Assembly: GCF_050908995.1 (NCBI RefSeq)
Contig: NC_135119.1
Span: 12,276,001-12,340,000, forward strand
Reading direction: 5' to 3'
Source: Andrena cerasifolii
Taxonomy: Eukaryota > Arthropoda > Insecta > Hymenoptera > Andrenidae
Length of the DNA stretch: 64,000 nucleotides
Part shown: positions 1-13,123 of the stretch, one piece after another
Layout of the letters: each line of letters starts with the position of its first letter
How positions within the stretch are numbered: the first letter of the stretch is position 1
Notes under the pieces: generated by a model
What the model saw: only the letters and a program-made list of their open reading frames with translations
What the model was told of the DNA's origin: nothing
Database searches by the model: none
Program-made: the position numbers and the translations under genes

Positions 1-3000
1 ACATGGGGAAACATGACGAAAACACTTACAATTTTATTCGAACACGGTAGGGCAGTCGATGTGAAGATCGTTGAACTGGTATCTTGCCCTAGAGGCCTGA
101 GAGTTAAAAACAGGTAAACATAGATTTTGAAGTAATTGGTGCGAGGAATTCGAAAAAAATATTTAAAAAATTATTCGGCCGTTCCTTTTTTAATTATCTC
201 CAGAAAAAACGATTTTCTATTAAGAGAACTACCTTAGGATTTTTTTTTACACAAAAAATAACGTCATAATCGGATTTAGCACCACAAAAAACATACAGAT
301 GCCAGGTTTCAACCAATTATTCTGAAATAAGTGGATTTTACAGTTTTTCGCGTACGCCTCAATAGCATGACTAAAATAGGTCCATTGCAGATATAATTTT
401 CAAGATTTCTTAGTTACTATGAGTACTTTAAAAAATATATTCCAAACAGGGAAACTCCCTTCACTATAAGTGAATGTTTACTCTTAAGGTGGGTCAGGGC
501 CCAATTACCATTTATCCAGGTACTCTACCGATACTTTCCTCCTTGGATGCTCATGAACTGTACAGTTTGGTACCAAGCAATCTCAGCTATAATTACACGA
601 ACCTGGAAGAATTAAGCTCTCTGCGCATCTCGTTACCTGGTCAATTTTCGTCTAAGCAGTACACTTTCGTTAAACGACCTACATGTGCTCGACCACGTGT
701 GCCAAATACGAGCACTTCGCAATCGATTCTCGATACTCCGAGGAGGTTGCGAAACCGCGGCCTCTATGAAATTTCGCGTGCCGCCATCGTCGCGATACCG
801 GTCAGGCCAGCGACATTGGCGTAAGACCGTGTACTCCTCGTGGCAGAGAGTGGAGTTTTCGCGTCCGCGGAACCGATTTTCTCCCTTCGACCGCGCGAAA
901 AGGGAACGAGCACGCGCGGCTAACTGTTCCGCGGCTGCTCGTACGGGCCTCGGCGTCCTAGACTCGTTAATCGCCGAGAAAGGCAGAGAAATAGAGGAGC
1001 CAGAAAGCCGCGGAGGAACGACGAGGAAGGAGGAAGAAAAAAAAGCCGTTATGAAGACCCTACTCCCGTCCCGCCATTACGTTACGCGCCTGGAATCCTG
1101 ACACTGTGTGACCAGGTGATGCCAGGATGAATGACTAAGAAAAGTAGCATCCTGCCACGCGCTCCATTCTGTTTTCCCTCTTTATTTTTGATACTGGGAC
1201 CTGGTTTTCTCGCCAAGAACAGGATCTGTCGCGACGGAGCCTGGATACCCCGTTTTCGAGCGACATTTATCAGCTGATAATCCCTTGGTTGGTATTTAAT
1301 ACAGCACAGAGAAGCCTCTCGTTCAGACATTTTAATTGCTGCGTACTAAGCTGGTGCTCAACGTCAAAGTACGAAGAAGAAACCCAGCACGCGATACGTT
1401 CCCATTGTAGGGGTGTCTATCAAGTTCCGTTAAAAATTGCTTGTTCGCGAGAAAATTGGTCAATCCAGTTCTAAACTGGCGGTCTGTTCCAGCTTTTCCT
1501 GCTCCACGAACTTGACACCGGTTCCTTGAAACCGAGACTTCGAGTAGTGCACCCGCTGGTCAGACTGGTTTCCGTAGATGTGGCGAAAACGATGACGGAG
1601 TTTGGTAAGATCCGCGTGCTTCAAGGCATTGTCATAGCGTGATTGCAGTTGAGTTCTACGGGGGACAAATATGGAGGAATGTGAATGATGTTTTTGGCTG
1701 TGAAAGGTATACCGGTTCTTCTGACAGCCCCCACTCCAATAGTCTAATCGAGGATTGGCGCCACGGGAGTTCAACGAATTTGTAGAAAAGCCACGTATCG
1801 TTTTGAGCACTGTGCTTCTGTATATATTAAAGCATCGAAGGTTGAAGAAACACCAACAGGTTCTGTTTTAAAAGAATTTTGCGCTGTAAGGTAAACTCCA
1901 AGGCTCTGCTCCGTTTCAACACGTGACTACGTCAAGAGAAAGGAAGCCAAAGAGAATCCCAGCGTTAATGAAATTAGAATCCGAGACGATGCTCCAAATC
2001 TGCTGTAGAAAACGTCACCTCAAGATTTCTTGTGCAATATTTCTGGTAGTCCAACGATAAAGACACCTTGCTTCTCCATCTATAGTTAGTGAACGCAGTC
2101 TATTTAGAGTAGAAGAGATCTACTTGAAGCTTACTTCATTCTTGGATTTCATAGGGACCCACTGAAGCACTCGCGTCGTCTAAGAAAATGTAGAGTAGAG
2201 CGAGGATCTTACCTCATAAAGTCGGTCCAAGATCCTTCTTCCTCGCAGCACCGTATCAACTCATCACTCAGCCACGTGTTATTCTTTCGAATCACTGACG
2301 GTTCAAAGAACGTTCACGTATTCACTGAACCTCATGACGCACCGACACCACCTTGGTACAAACTGTACGCCCGGCCTATCCTCTCGGTTTCATGAGTCGC
2401 CGTTTCGGAAAAGAACCGATGTCTGCCAGCCAATGGACAGGTCTACACTGCATCCTAAGGAGGTATGCGGCCTCTGCTATGGGAGTGGAAGGAATGGAGA
2501 GAGAGAAACAGCTCGTCGAAGGAGAGCCTACAGTCCGTGCCCCGTAACTGCGAGCGAAAGGGGGGCGAACCTTTTTGATTCTTTTGTGCCTCGACGTGCC
2601 AGGTGAGCCTCTTTCGTGGTTCCATCATGGCTGGATACGCGCGTGGAAAAGGCGCACCTTCAAAAGTATTAGCCACCGATCGATGCGACTGGAAACTCTG
2701 CATATTTCCACCTGGTTAACAATTTAATCCCAGAGAATTTCATGAATTCTAAATGTTCATGCTCCAATTACATCGCGAATAGCGGGTTGCAATAAATAAT
2801 AGTAAACGATTACGTATCGATATTAAGTAACTCCAAACCTAACCAGCGCCACGGAAACTGATTATTAAAGCCATCTTTTCACTATTACATAAGCACTCGA
2901 ACGCTGCTCGAACAAAAGAAGATTCCCATCTACGATAAAGTTCACAGCAATTTCGCTATTCCTTACCTTCCTCCTGCACGGGACTTAGAAAGCCGAAGCG

Positions 3001-3835
3001 ACAGAAGGAGCGAGCATCCTCGTATAATCCAAACGCAGTAATCATCGTCGCGAAATACTTCATTATCCCCGCAATGGAGCAGATTCTTAATGCCGTCGTT
3101 GCTCCATTCTCGTCGCACCGTCTTGCCTTTGAGACCGCGCCAACTGCGACGTGATTCTCATAGAAAGAACTTCGATCCGCAACGAGTACGTGTCACTGGC
3201 AATTACGGTGTGTCTTACAGTGGTCGGTCGCTGGTTGCTTTTTAACTTTAATTTATACACGCGTTTTGCAGAACTAGTTTGCCCCTCGAGCGACACGCAT
3301 ACACGCGCGGCGATGCCTGCAACCTGAAAGCAGAGGGACACCCTACCGGAAACGGTGCACGACACACTTACGGAAGCCACGTGAGCGGCATACTTGCACG
3401 TAGAGCTTCCTGGCATCCTGCGGGACGCGTGCGTTCCCTCGATAATCCGAGACGAGTAACCGGCAATTCCGTCGATGGGCGTTTATCGTCGTTTCGCGGG
3501 CAAACGTTTCGAGCGCATCCGATCCCGATCGTCGATAACGGCCACCGGTCGAACGAGGAAGACACGCGTTCCTGGAAAATCTACGGCACTCGGGGAGATG
3601 ATGAAGCCTCCGCGGCATTTCCTGCGTGAAACAGCGCGATCGGCAATGATAAGCAATAGTTAAGGCCGCGGGTAATCAATGGATGTCGCAGGAGTAACGT
3701 AACTCATGCACGTTGCTGGATAATCGTAAGCAGAAGATGCGAGGAGCATGTTTCGGTAGGGGTAAAGCAAAGGAATTCACGGATGGAATGTTATGACTAC
3801 GTAAAATTTATTTTATTAAATTTAACTACGGAGTA
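1..3835. other. gene-free left flank
   Basis: No convincing exon was found on either strand. Open frames here are short, overlap each other in several frames, and show no domain I recognise. CpG-rich stretches (roughly 640-1100 and 3260-3660) create several of these frames by avoiding AT-rich stops. The sequence may hold distal regulatory DNA for the bHLH gene beginning near 12.7 kb, but nothing seen here proves that. Confidence 0.6.
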
Positions 3836-4748
3836 CTGATGCTATGAATTACGTGCAAAACAGAAAAAGATATTTGCTTCAAGAGAAGAGGAAGCTGGCT
3901 CCCTTTCGCAAAAGTGCGAACCCTTAAACCGGGAATCCACCGGGAAGCTAAGCTAAGCTATGCTGTGCTATGTTTTAACGTAGATTTTGGTGGAAACGGT
4001 TCCATAAGAATGTATTGGTAGCTAATTTTTTTAAAACGTAGCATAGCATAGCATAGCATAGCATAGCATAGCATAGCATAGCATAGCATAGCATAGCATA
4101 GCATAGCATAGCATAGCATAGCAAAACATAGCACAGCATAGCACAGCACAGCATAGCACAGCATAGCATAGCATAGCATAGCATAGCATAGCATAGCATA
4201 GCATAGCATAGCATAGCATAGCATAGTATAGCATAGCATAGCATAGCATAGCATAGCATAGCATAGCATAGCATAGCATAGCATAGCACAGCATAGCACA
4301 GCACAGCATAGCATAGCATAACATAGCATAGCATAGCATAGCATAGCATAGCATAGCATAGCATGGCATAGCACATCATAGCATAGCACAGCATAGCACA
4401 GCATAGCACAGCATAGCATAGCACAGCATAGCATAGCATAGCATAGCATAGCACAGCATAGCACAGCATAGCATAGCACAGCATAGCACAGCATAGCACA
4501 GCATAGCACAGCATAGTACAACATAGCATAGCATAGCATAGCATAGCATAGCATAGCATAGCATAGCATAGCATAGCATAGCATAGCATAGCATCACATC
4601 ACATCACATCGCATCGCATAGCATAGCATAGCTTAGCTTCCCGGTGGATTCTCGGCTTAAGGTTTCGCATTTTTGCGAAAGGGAGCCAGCTTCCACTTCT
4701 CTTGAAGCAAAGATCTTTTTCTGTTTTGCAAGTATTTCATAGCACCAG
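3836..4748. mobile_element. TA-flanked inverted-repeat element with a pentamer satellite core
   Basis: Long terminal inverted repeats of about 118-120 bp (3836-3955 and 4631-4748) begin CTGATGCTATGAA on the left and, read inward, CTGGTGCTATGAA on the right. They stay alignable through the TGCAAAACAGAAAAAG and TTTCGCAAAA segments to CACCGGGAAGCTAAGC. Both ends abut TA (3834-3835 and 4749-4750), as expected for a TA target duplication of the Tc1/mariner type. The interior is a short unique piece (about 3973-4038) followed by the GCATA array. No transposase is present, so the element is non-autonomous. Family assignment beyond the TA duplication is not possible from sequence alone. Confidence 0.85.
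4039..4630. repeat. GCATA pentanucleotide satellite, about 118 units
   Basis: The array repeats the unit GCATA almost without interruption, with scattered GCACA variants and a final CATCA-type variant patch near 4594-4612. Because five is not a multiple of three, both strands read as long low-complexity frames (repeats of Tyr-Ala-Met-Leu-Cys). These are not genes. The inner end of the left terminal repeat (3956-3972) carries the same pentamer in the opposite orientation, so the array probably expanded from the inner edge of the right arm. Confidence 0.95.
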
Positions 4749-4750
4749 TA

Positions 4751-7700
4751 TTTGAGTCACGATTTTGATGTTCTTCTTCGTCACGCTGCTACTCTACTCC
4801 AAGTCCAAGTTACACCAGGCTTGCTTCAAGTTTAATACATGGCCGGCAACACTGATTCTACCGTTCATGGAGAAGGAAGCAAGGATCCACGCAGCTCGAC
4901 GTATGGTAACATGTAGTGTCGAGCGTGCACGCTTGAAACCGCACGCGTGCGCGGGCGACATGCGTGGACGCGCTTGAGCTGCTAGCTGCGTTCGCCTGTT
5001 CCTCGCTTCATTTCGCGGTTTTCTCATCAGGGCGGTTCAAGGGGTCCCCGTCGGAGATCCAGGCCGAGCAACGTAACGAGCGTAGGCTGTAAAAGACTTT
5101 CGAATGCCGTCAGGCCACCCTGCAGCCTCCTTCTTTCTCCATTTCTTGCCCCTCTTGCAGAGGATCGAAAGCAGGCTCCGCGAAGGAAGCGGAATAAAGA
5201 CGACTGCACCCAAGATCGCTGAAAAGCGAGAGGGACAGAGGAGGTAGTCGCGAAAGGACAAGAACAAGATTATCTGTGGCCTCTTCTTTCTCGCCTTCAG
5301 ACTTTCCTTTCTTTTTCCTTGTGACAGGTAAATAGTGGACTGGGGAGGAGGAAAGGTAGCGAAAAGTGGATAAAGACGTTCTAAGAGAAAGGAATTAACT
5401 TTTTAAATAAAATAGAATAATTGCATTTTAAATAAAATAGAAGAATGTCTGAAGAGTGGGCTATGGAAGGATAAACGGAAAAACGTTACCCAAGTGGAAA
5501 GAAGTTACACAGACGGAAGTGAAATCCACTTCCGACTTGGCTTCCTCCATTCTTCGTCTCTTCTCTAGTGAAAATAAAAAGTGAAGGTAGACACGGTTAC
5601 CTAAGGGGTCTTACACGATACTTTAGTCGTGTTACTCTAACAAACACCTCCATGTATTTACAATTCTACAAATTCCTGCGGACCGTCTTCCATCAGAACC
5701 GCAGGGAATCCCAGCAAATTTTATCAGACGCCCCAGGCTTCTTCTAAAACTTCCATTACAGTAGCTTCAATCCCGAACAGCATCGAGCCGAGGAATCGTG
5801 AAACGAAAAAGAGAATGTTCCCAACAGCGAACATCAGCGAGGAGCATGAGAAACGTTCGCCATCTCGGTTCTTTCCAGTTCGCCGACAATTCGCGCTTCT
5901 CCGGCCAGAGACCAGAGAATAGAAGGATCCGTGACTGGTGTAAAGGTCGTGGAAACAGGATGGCGGGAAGGAGGACGTCGAAGAAGGAACGAGAGGAATA
6001 GAACGTGGAGGACGCTGTTGGAAAGACGAGAAGGGGACGTGTACAGTTACCAAAGGCCGAGGCGAGCAGCTCCACCTCCTACGATAAAGTGTCAGACGCT
6101 AAAAAGTCGGACAGAGAGATTGTTTTCCCTCTGTTAGCAGGACGATTCCGAATGCATCCGCTTTGCCGATCGACCGCGCGGCTTTTCCAGCCGGGGAATG
6201 GGGGACGTCAGCAATCCGAGCGCTCGTACCTCGGCGAAAGAAGGCTGCTTCGTTAGGCATATTTGCCACGGATCGTTATCATCGGCAGAAGTTGGACGTA
6301 ATCGGCGATAGGCGAACACCGCGCTTCAGCGCCGAAGGTCGAGACATTCTCAGCGGTGTGCTTCTACTGCAGGCACGTTCAATGTAACTTTAAATGTCAC
6401 TTAATAAGTTCTTAATAAAAGTAAGGGAAGGATGTATAATGAGGTGCGAAATCTCAAATGGGAATTAAAACGACATTGATATATTTATTAGAATGTATTA
6501 TTCTGTAAATTGAAATTAAAGGATGGGAAAACAAGTGAGTGATGGGGCTGTAACACGCTAGGAAGCAATCTTTTTATCCTGAGTTGCGAAGGAAACTAAA
6601 GTAATATGATACACTGATTAACGCAACGATACTTTATTTATTAGACTGTGATTTATAAATTTGCTTCTTCCTGGTGTACAGGAATAACCAGCGTGCACTT
6701 CCGTCCAGTGCGCCATTCTTCTCGAAAAATTACGTTCTCACACGGGATAATAGCTTTCAGTATTACAATTATGGATAATTTGTACTGATTTGATTAAAAA
6801 TTCATAATGGTAACCCTTAGATTGCCTAGTGTCATTAAATACCTCTGGAGCATCGCGGCAGGTACAGGGATCTTCTTTTTCCTTCGCACGCCTCGTCATT
6901 ACTTACCTCATCTTTATCCTCGCGTCTGTCGTAATACCACGGTGTCACGTGCAACAAAATGACAGCCACGTAAGTGATCGCATCCCGCACATAGACGGCT
7001 GCATTGTTGCGCGGGTGTAAGAGGAAGAAGAAAGCCGTGGGATAAAGCGTCGCTTGCAGAAAGATCAACGGTCGGTCTTCTCTCTTCCTTTCGCTGGAGG
7101 TTTCGCTCGGCGCTTGTTACACGTCTGGGAAAACTCCCGTGAACTATATGAAACATGGGTGTTGCCAGTTAGTTAACCCACTTCTCACGACGCGCGCCTT
7201 TTGCAGGCAAAACCTTTTAAGGCGATCCCTTCTTAATAGAAGCGCACCTTGTTTGCGCGCCCCTCTGAGCCTGCAACACCTAAGCTACTTTTCTGCTGGA
7301 ACAGTTTTCAGGAAGTTACCGTTTCTACTGCTTGGAAATTCTGTTCCAAATCTCGCTCACCTACCAATGACAATTTCTACAGATACTCGGATGATGAAAT
7401 TTCTCTAGAAAACTATGTTTGTAAATTTACTACAGTTTTAGAGAAATTTCGTCAGTATTTTAACGATTATAATTTAGTAAATTTAGACATTTAGAAATCT
7501 AGTGAATTTCTAGAGAAATGTCATCAGTTTTTCTATGATTATAATTTAGTGTAAATTTCTAGAGAAATTTCATCAGTTTTTTAATGATTAAAAACAAACT
7601 GCGGCTTTAAAACAAAAAACCGGTATGATAAAGACTAGAGATTCATGTGAGAAATAATCGTGCCAAGTTTCATTCAAATCCGTTCAGTAGTTTGTGAAAT

Positions 7701-10083
7701 ATCATTGATACCGATTTGAAAAACATAGTTTCGAGAAAAGTGTTTAAAGTTCAAGGTAGGTACATGTTAAAGTGAGATAATTTTTTTATTGAACTCACAG
7801 AAAATCTTCGTTTCCAGGGCCATAGAATTGACCTTCCCTTAACGTTATAGTTTCTGCAAATTCATTACTGGAAAAATAGATTTTTTCAACCATTCTAGGT
7901 GTATGTAACCCCGCAAGTTCCTTTCTATTGGGACATGTTTGAATAATAATTCCCTTCAATTAAAACTCTGACAACTTATTCGCAAATCAGTGTACTAATT
8001 AACTTCTTTCGCTTTATTGAATTTAATGGGTGGAATGCGCAACAGAATAAAATTGGAACTTCAGCCTTCAGCAGTTTGTAAATGACGTAATAGATTCCTG
8101 AGTATTGTAACAGTTTCGGTAGACGCGAGGTCTGCGCGACGAACCGGGCCAATATTATTTATTGACGTGGCCAATAAATTATCCAATTAGAGCGAATCGC
8201 TTCGGGAAGCGTTCCTCGAACCCTTTTCCGAGATCGACAGCCTCGTTCTCTGGGTGCCTCACGCCCCTTTCTTTTTTTTATTTGATTTTCGATTCTGCAC
8301 GCACCGGGTAGCAAATCTTTCGTGTAATTCCCAATATTTCCGCGGGCAGATCGAACATGTGTCCTGAAACGGTGTCGATTTCACGGCGTCCTTTTATCGC
8401 CGCGAAACGGGCACGAATTTTCAAAGTGTGAAAAGGGTTGGTCGGCGACTACGGGGCCCTTTTCACCGGAGGGGGCAAATCAGCCACTTTGGGGGCTCGA
8501 TAGTCGTTTAAAAAATCAGCCGCGATCGATGGAAGTTCGCCTCGATGGGTTCTTACACAAGCAACTATATTTACCGCAAGGATTAAGAAAAACTTTGGAC
8601 TGAATTATACGTGTACTACATTTTTAATACAGTGGATATATTATTCGCTGTGTTCTTTATTTTGCAAATGTTCATTTCCATTCTACGGAATGAAGAAGTT
8701 AATCAAATTCAGGAACGATTTTCGTTAAATTTTTTAAAGCATTCCACACTGTGGGGCACGCGTAGTAATAACGTGATTGCAAAGAGAAAGTAGCTTTATA
8801 CAAACACATCCAGGAACCGTGTTATTGCACGAAGTAGGAGTCTAAGTACGGTTTTTAATTATACGTACGTACATATGTGCTTATATTTTCACGGATCGTT
8901 AAGAACAAGCGTCTTCTGTTGCAAGAAAAGAGAACAGGTAAATGTAAATACGAGTTTCGAGGTGTGGAAGTTCCACACACTTCATACCACGGACATTTAC
9001 ATTGAATATTTAACCAAGCAATATAAGTTTCCAAGGATCGAGAACTTCTAAGACTCACAATTTCACGGTAAATCATTTTCCCCGCCATAAAGAACAGCAC
9101 GACCATTTATCAGTTCTTAACTTTCGCAGTATCCACCATGTTTGCGACCAATTCGTCGTAAAAGTCCAATAACTTGGGCTTTCTCAACGATAAACGTTTC
9201 GCTCGAATCATTAAACGCGAAACTTTTAAACACTTCCAGGGAAATCGCAGTAACGTACCCTCTTTACGACTCACTTGTATCAATCCAAGCAGTTTGTGGA
9301 ACGCTCAGCAGGCCAATGAGACGTGAAAATATATCAAAGGACAGGGGACAGTTATGTTTCTGAAAGGTGATGCATTCCCTAACGTCGGTGCATAATCGCC
9401 GAGCACCTTAGATGCAAATGCGACCCATAAAAAGTGCCATTATGCACGGCTTTCGCTTAGCGTTGGTTCAATAGAGTCTATCGAATCGTGTCGAACCGTA
9501 TCATGCAAATCGGGTGGCATCAATACCATTAATGGTTCGTGCTTGAGTTCAATGGATATGGCCATTGTCTACTTTACTTCTAAATACGTGATTCTTCGCG
9601 TGGAAAATGAAAACGTGAGCAACAGTAGATTCATGAACAGTCGAGCAAGAAGAAAACTCCAGAAACTCATATATAATGACACTTCTTGACATAATGCCGA
9701 TGTCTCGGTTGTTGCAGAAGAATATAGGTCGTCAAAATTTAAATGACAATAACTGGCAGAGAAGAGTTTGCTTAAAAAGTGTTGCAATTATGAAAATCCT
9801 ATCGCAGGACGGTTTTATAATTTTCACTAATTAAACGCGTCATTATCCGTTTTCCGTTTACGGTATAAGAGAGATTTATCGCAAAAAACCGGCAGCTGAA
9901 AGCGAACGCCAATGCACGCGCTCTTGTGTGTTTTAAACTGCTATCGTGCATCGGTAGAACTTCGACAGAAGAGAAACTGTTGTCGTTCCGCGTAGAATAT
10001 GTTAAAAGTGTTTACCAGCTTACTTGAGAATTCAAGAGAAATTAGAAGCATAAATCGCTGTAAAAAGCTCATTAGCAGTTGAC
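4751..10083. other. gene-free interval
   Basis: I see no coding exon. The interval holds CpG-rich patches (about 4890-5260 and 5790-6340), an AT-rich repeat cluster near 7385-7600, and a stretch at about 7650-7720 whose wording resembles decayed insect transposon sequence. The remainder is unremarkable. Confidence 0.55.
7385..7600. repeat. degenerate tandem and inverted AT-rich repeat
   Basis: Three diverged copies of a roughly 50-75 bp unit (starting near 7434, 7507 and 7555) share TAGAGAAATTTC, CATCAGT and GATTATAATTTAG blocks. The first copy also pairs in inverted orientation with GATGAAATTTCTCTAGA at 7394-7410, giving a hairpin. This is most likely the remains of a mobile element, but no clean ends or target duplication could be placed. 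Confidence 0.6.
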
Positions 10084-10086
10084 TAA

Positions 10087-10691
10087 CAAGGGGAGGACAC
10101 CATGTGGTAGCCCCCGATTTTTATGAGCCTTGGCACGATGGATCTATGTTGAAAATAGGTAAATAGGTGTCCGAGCGTTTCTGCCAATGGGCCTTAATAA
10201 TAGAGATATTTACATGGAAATTATTAAAAATTTCATAGTGGCCGTGGGGTTTTAGTGGGGAAAAATCTCACACTACCCTAGCGCCCCCGGGGATTCCCCT
10301 CTGAAGATTTCCCAAGTTAAAAAAAAAATTATAAAAAAATATAATTTATAAAAAAAAATTATTAAGTTTTTTTTAACGTGGAGACATCTTCAAAAGACAC
10401 CCCAACGCCTCCAGAAGGGAATCTTTTGCGGGTGCCAGGGTAGTGTGGGATTTTTACCCACTAGAACCTCACGGCCACTATGAAACTTTTAATAATTTAC
10501 ATTTTAATAATTTACATGAAATTTTTAATAATTTACATTTTAATAATTTACATGAAATTTTTAATAATTTACCTCTATTATTAAGGCCTATTGGCTGGAA
10601 CGCTCGGACACCTATTTACTTATTTTCGACACAGATCCATCGTGCCAAGACTCATCAAAATCGGTGTCTACCACATGGTGTCCTCCCCTTG
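10087..10691. mobile_element. TAA-flanked miniature inverted-repeat transposon
   Basis: The terminal repeat CAAGGGGAGGACACCATGTG at 10087 is matched in inverse at the right end, finishing at 10691. Complementarity continues inward for about 200 bp through the GGCACGATGGATC, TAGGTGTCCGAGCG and CACTACCCT segments. TAA immediately flanks both sides (10084-10086 and 10692-10694), the 3-bp TWA duplication typical of PIF/Harbinger elements. The interior is AT-rich and the right half contains tandem TTTAATAATTTACAT-like units (about 10489-10571). There is no transposase. Confidence 0.85.
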
Positions 10692-10694
10692 TAA

Positions 10695-12689
10695 GTAGCT
10701 TCCAGTTTCTTCGCAAGCTTTCAATTTACAGAAAAACAATTTTAATGTCGCCATGCGCGAGAAAGAATGATCAATTAAATAAATCGGTGGTCACAAATGT
10801 GACAGCCATGCGGCTGAGAAAAATCTCTATCGACTACTCACTTTCAATTCGCCTCGGTGCTCATAGACTATAGACACTGAAGTTTACTATTTCCTTAACC
10901 TTACACGCGATCGTATCGTCGTTCGTACAGATCAGGTTCATTTGGGAACGACACTGAATATCGAAGTTGACCGGGAGTCATGGGGAATGGCTCCTGAGAG
11001 GAAGCGAGCGCCGATTTCCAGGGTCGGGCGCAAAATCTGTTTGTCCCCAATGAATAAATTATTGACAGTACACTTGGAACACGCGAATATATTATTATCG
11101 TCGATAAGAAATCGTTATGCAAACACGTGACACGTGGTCCCGATACTTTTTCCTTCCCTTTTCGAGCGATCCTTGCGCGTCGCTCGAGCTGTCCGCCGCG
11201 GCGGAAAATGAGCGCGACGCCCGACGAGGCACGATAAAATCGACGCGACAGTGGAATACCCAGCTCGGTTACTTAATCGAGCTGACATGTCAAATAATTG
11301 CCAAGTCTGTGATTGATGGACGCTAATACTCGTAGGAATCATTGATTACCGCTTGTCCTATCGTGCTACCGGTGATCCCTTTGCATATTGATATTCCGTG
11401 GGAGCCGGGGAAGTGTGCGTGCCCTTCCGTGGAATTACATATTTCACGAGGACTCGTTCTGGGATTAATTCTTCGTGGTGTGTACGATTGACTGTCAGGT
11501 GACGCGTAATACCTGGCGTGTACATAGAAATTAAACGTCGTGAAACTTGAATGGTAAATTAATGAGACGTCGTCCACTAATTGACGCGTTTGGGTAATGG
11601 GGAAAGTAGAGTAATAAGGATCTCCGAATATTTCTAAGCAATAGTTTAATTTGTCTGTTAAAAGGGGGTTGATTTGTTTAAAATAACGTTGCAGTCTTTA
11701 GACTTGAAGAGCAACGTGTAATATTCAAGTAATTCTAATTGCAAATGAAGGAGCAGCGTGTAGGGAAGTGGGGAAAAGGAAAGAACCATTAGCCATCGAT
11801 TAATTGTACAAGTCACTCTTGGATAGTGGAGCTGATGTACCTGCTCGTTTCTATAGCGATGTCCCGAGCATTATCAGCTGATTAGCGAATGTGACAGATG
11901 GCCACGGTTGGTTTTATTAGATTATCGTCCACTTATTTTCCACCACACATCCTGGGGCAGCGTTTGACGACGACCTGAGACTGAAAATTTTACCGAGACT
12001 CGATAACGGTGAACGAAGGAGACCACTCTGCACTCGCGTTTCGGTCCAACAATTTAGGTAAGTTTCATAAATACATTTTACATTTCCTATCATTCGTATC
12101 AAATGAAGTGCTTAAATATAACTTGTTCGTGTGAAACTATAAAATATCAAAGTAGTAACTGCAGTCTAGAAGCCGTGGTGAAGTCATGCCATGCACGTAC
12201 TACCACAGCGCCTTTCCAATGATGCCCCACTGTACGTAGAAGTACACGGGGTAAGCTTCGCAAGGCGTAAAGTCACCACTTCGTTGCGTTACAGTTTCTA
12301 AACCACTATTTCTAAAAAACATTTTTTTCCATTTCGCGATAGCTGTGCTTTATATAATATTTAAAATCATATAACATTCGTGAGATCGTAGATAAATAAC
12401 CGCGCGATTTACATGCCATGACGCACCGAAACGATACTTTTAATAATACCTCAGGAAATTCCGTGTTCACCTTTGCATGAGGTCCATAAAGAGGTGTAAT
12501 CGCCCTAGAAACCTCTAATCTCCTAAACTGGACGGCTACATCACCGTGGCACGCGTCTAATGCATACACAGAAAGTGGTGGGGAGAACGTTAGGTGCCCC
12601 TCCGTCATGATTATGGGGTGAACTCTTGGTACGGTGCCCCATAGAAGGCGGACCGCCCTTATGGAGGGGGCAAAATACCCCCGGGACGG
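10695..12689. other. gene-free interval upstream of tap
   Basis: No exon is recognised. The stretch contains two adjacent CACGTG sites around 11127-11138 and a short GC hairpin near 12224-12251. The minus-strand frame 12312-12731 (139 codons) has no recognisable domain. Regulatory sequence for the downstream bHLH gene is likely on position alone. Confidence 0.5.
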
Positions 12690-12924
12690 TATATATGCTC
12701 TAAGAGCCCCATGCCACTTTCGCAGTACCAAATTGTACCCCGCCTAGAACAGTCGTGTTTCGTTTTTCTCGCTGCCCAGGGGTCGTACGGCTATGGCGTG
12801 ATCAAATCCTTCGACGACATTCGCGCACGCGTTTCTGAAACGTAATACAGACCGATAACAGTGAAAGTGATCGATTTGGATAGATCCGACGAGGATTGCT
12901 TTCTTCGTTTAACAAATTCATCAG
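12690..12924 (+). promoter_or_regulatory. probable tap promoter and 5' untranslated exon
   Basis: A TATATAT element at 12690-12696 is followed about 30 bp later by a plausible start region near 12720. A consensus splice donor, CAG|GTAAGA, lies at 12925, and the coding exon of tap is preceded by a strong acceptor (TTTCCCTTCAG, ending 13111). Together these imply a 5' untranslated exon of about 200 bp and an intron at 12925-13111. The donor and acceptor are seen; the transcription start is inferred. Confidence 0.45.
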
Positions 12925-13123
12925 GTAAGACGGTGCTCGGTGAATTAATATTGGCGCCAGGCACCATAAAGCGTGGAGGTTCTGGCATTTCACACGTAAA
13001 TGTGCGAAGTATGTTGTTCCGAATAATAGCCAAAAGTTAAATATTTTCAAGTATCTCGTGAATTATTAGTAGATGATAGCGTAAGTAACATTGATTCAAT
13101 TTTCCCTTCAGAAAGCATCCACC

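Noticed and set aside
3958..4597. Long minus-strand frames of repeated Tyr-Ala-Met-Leu-Cys
   Set aside because: They are the translation of the GCATA satellite in several frames at once; low complexity, no start context, inside a transposon.
7640..7720. GTGCCAAGTTTCATTCAAATC-like stretch reminiscent of insect transposon consensus
   Set aside because: Recognised only by resemblance; no ends, coding or second copy in the window to support a call.
12224..12251. CCCCACTGTAC/GTACACGGGG hairpin as a candidate microRNA precursor
   Set aside because: The stem is only about ten pairs with a bulge, too short for a microRNA precursor.
12312..12731. 139-codon minus-strand frame upstream of tap
   Set aside because: Overlaps the probable tap promoter; no homology recognised.
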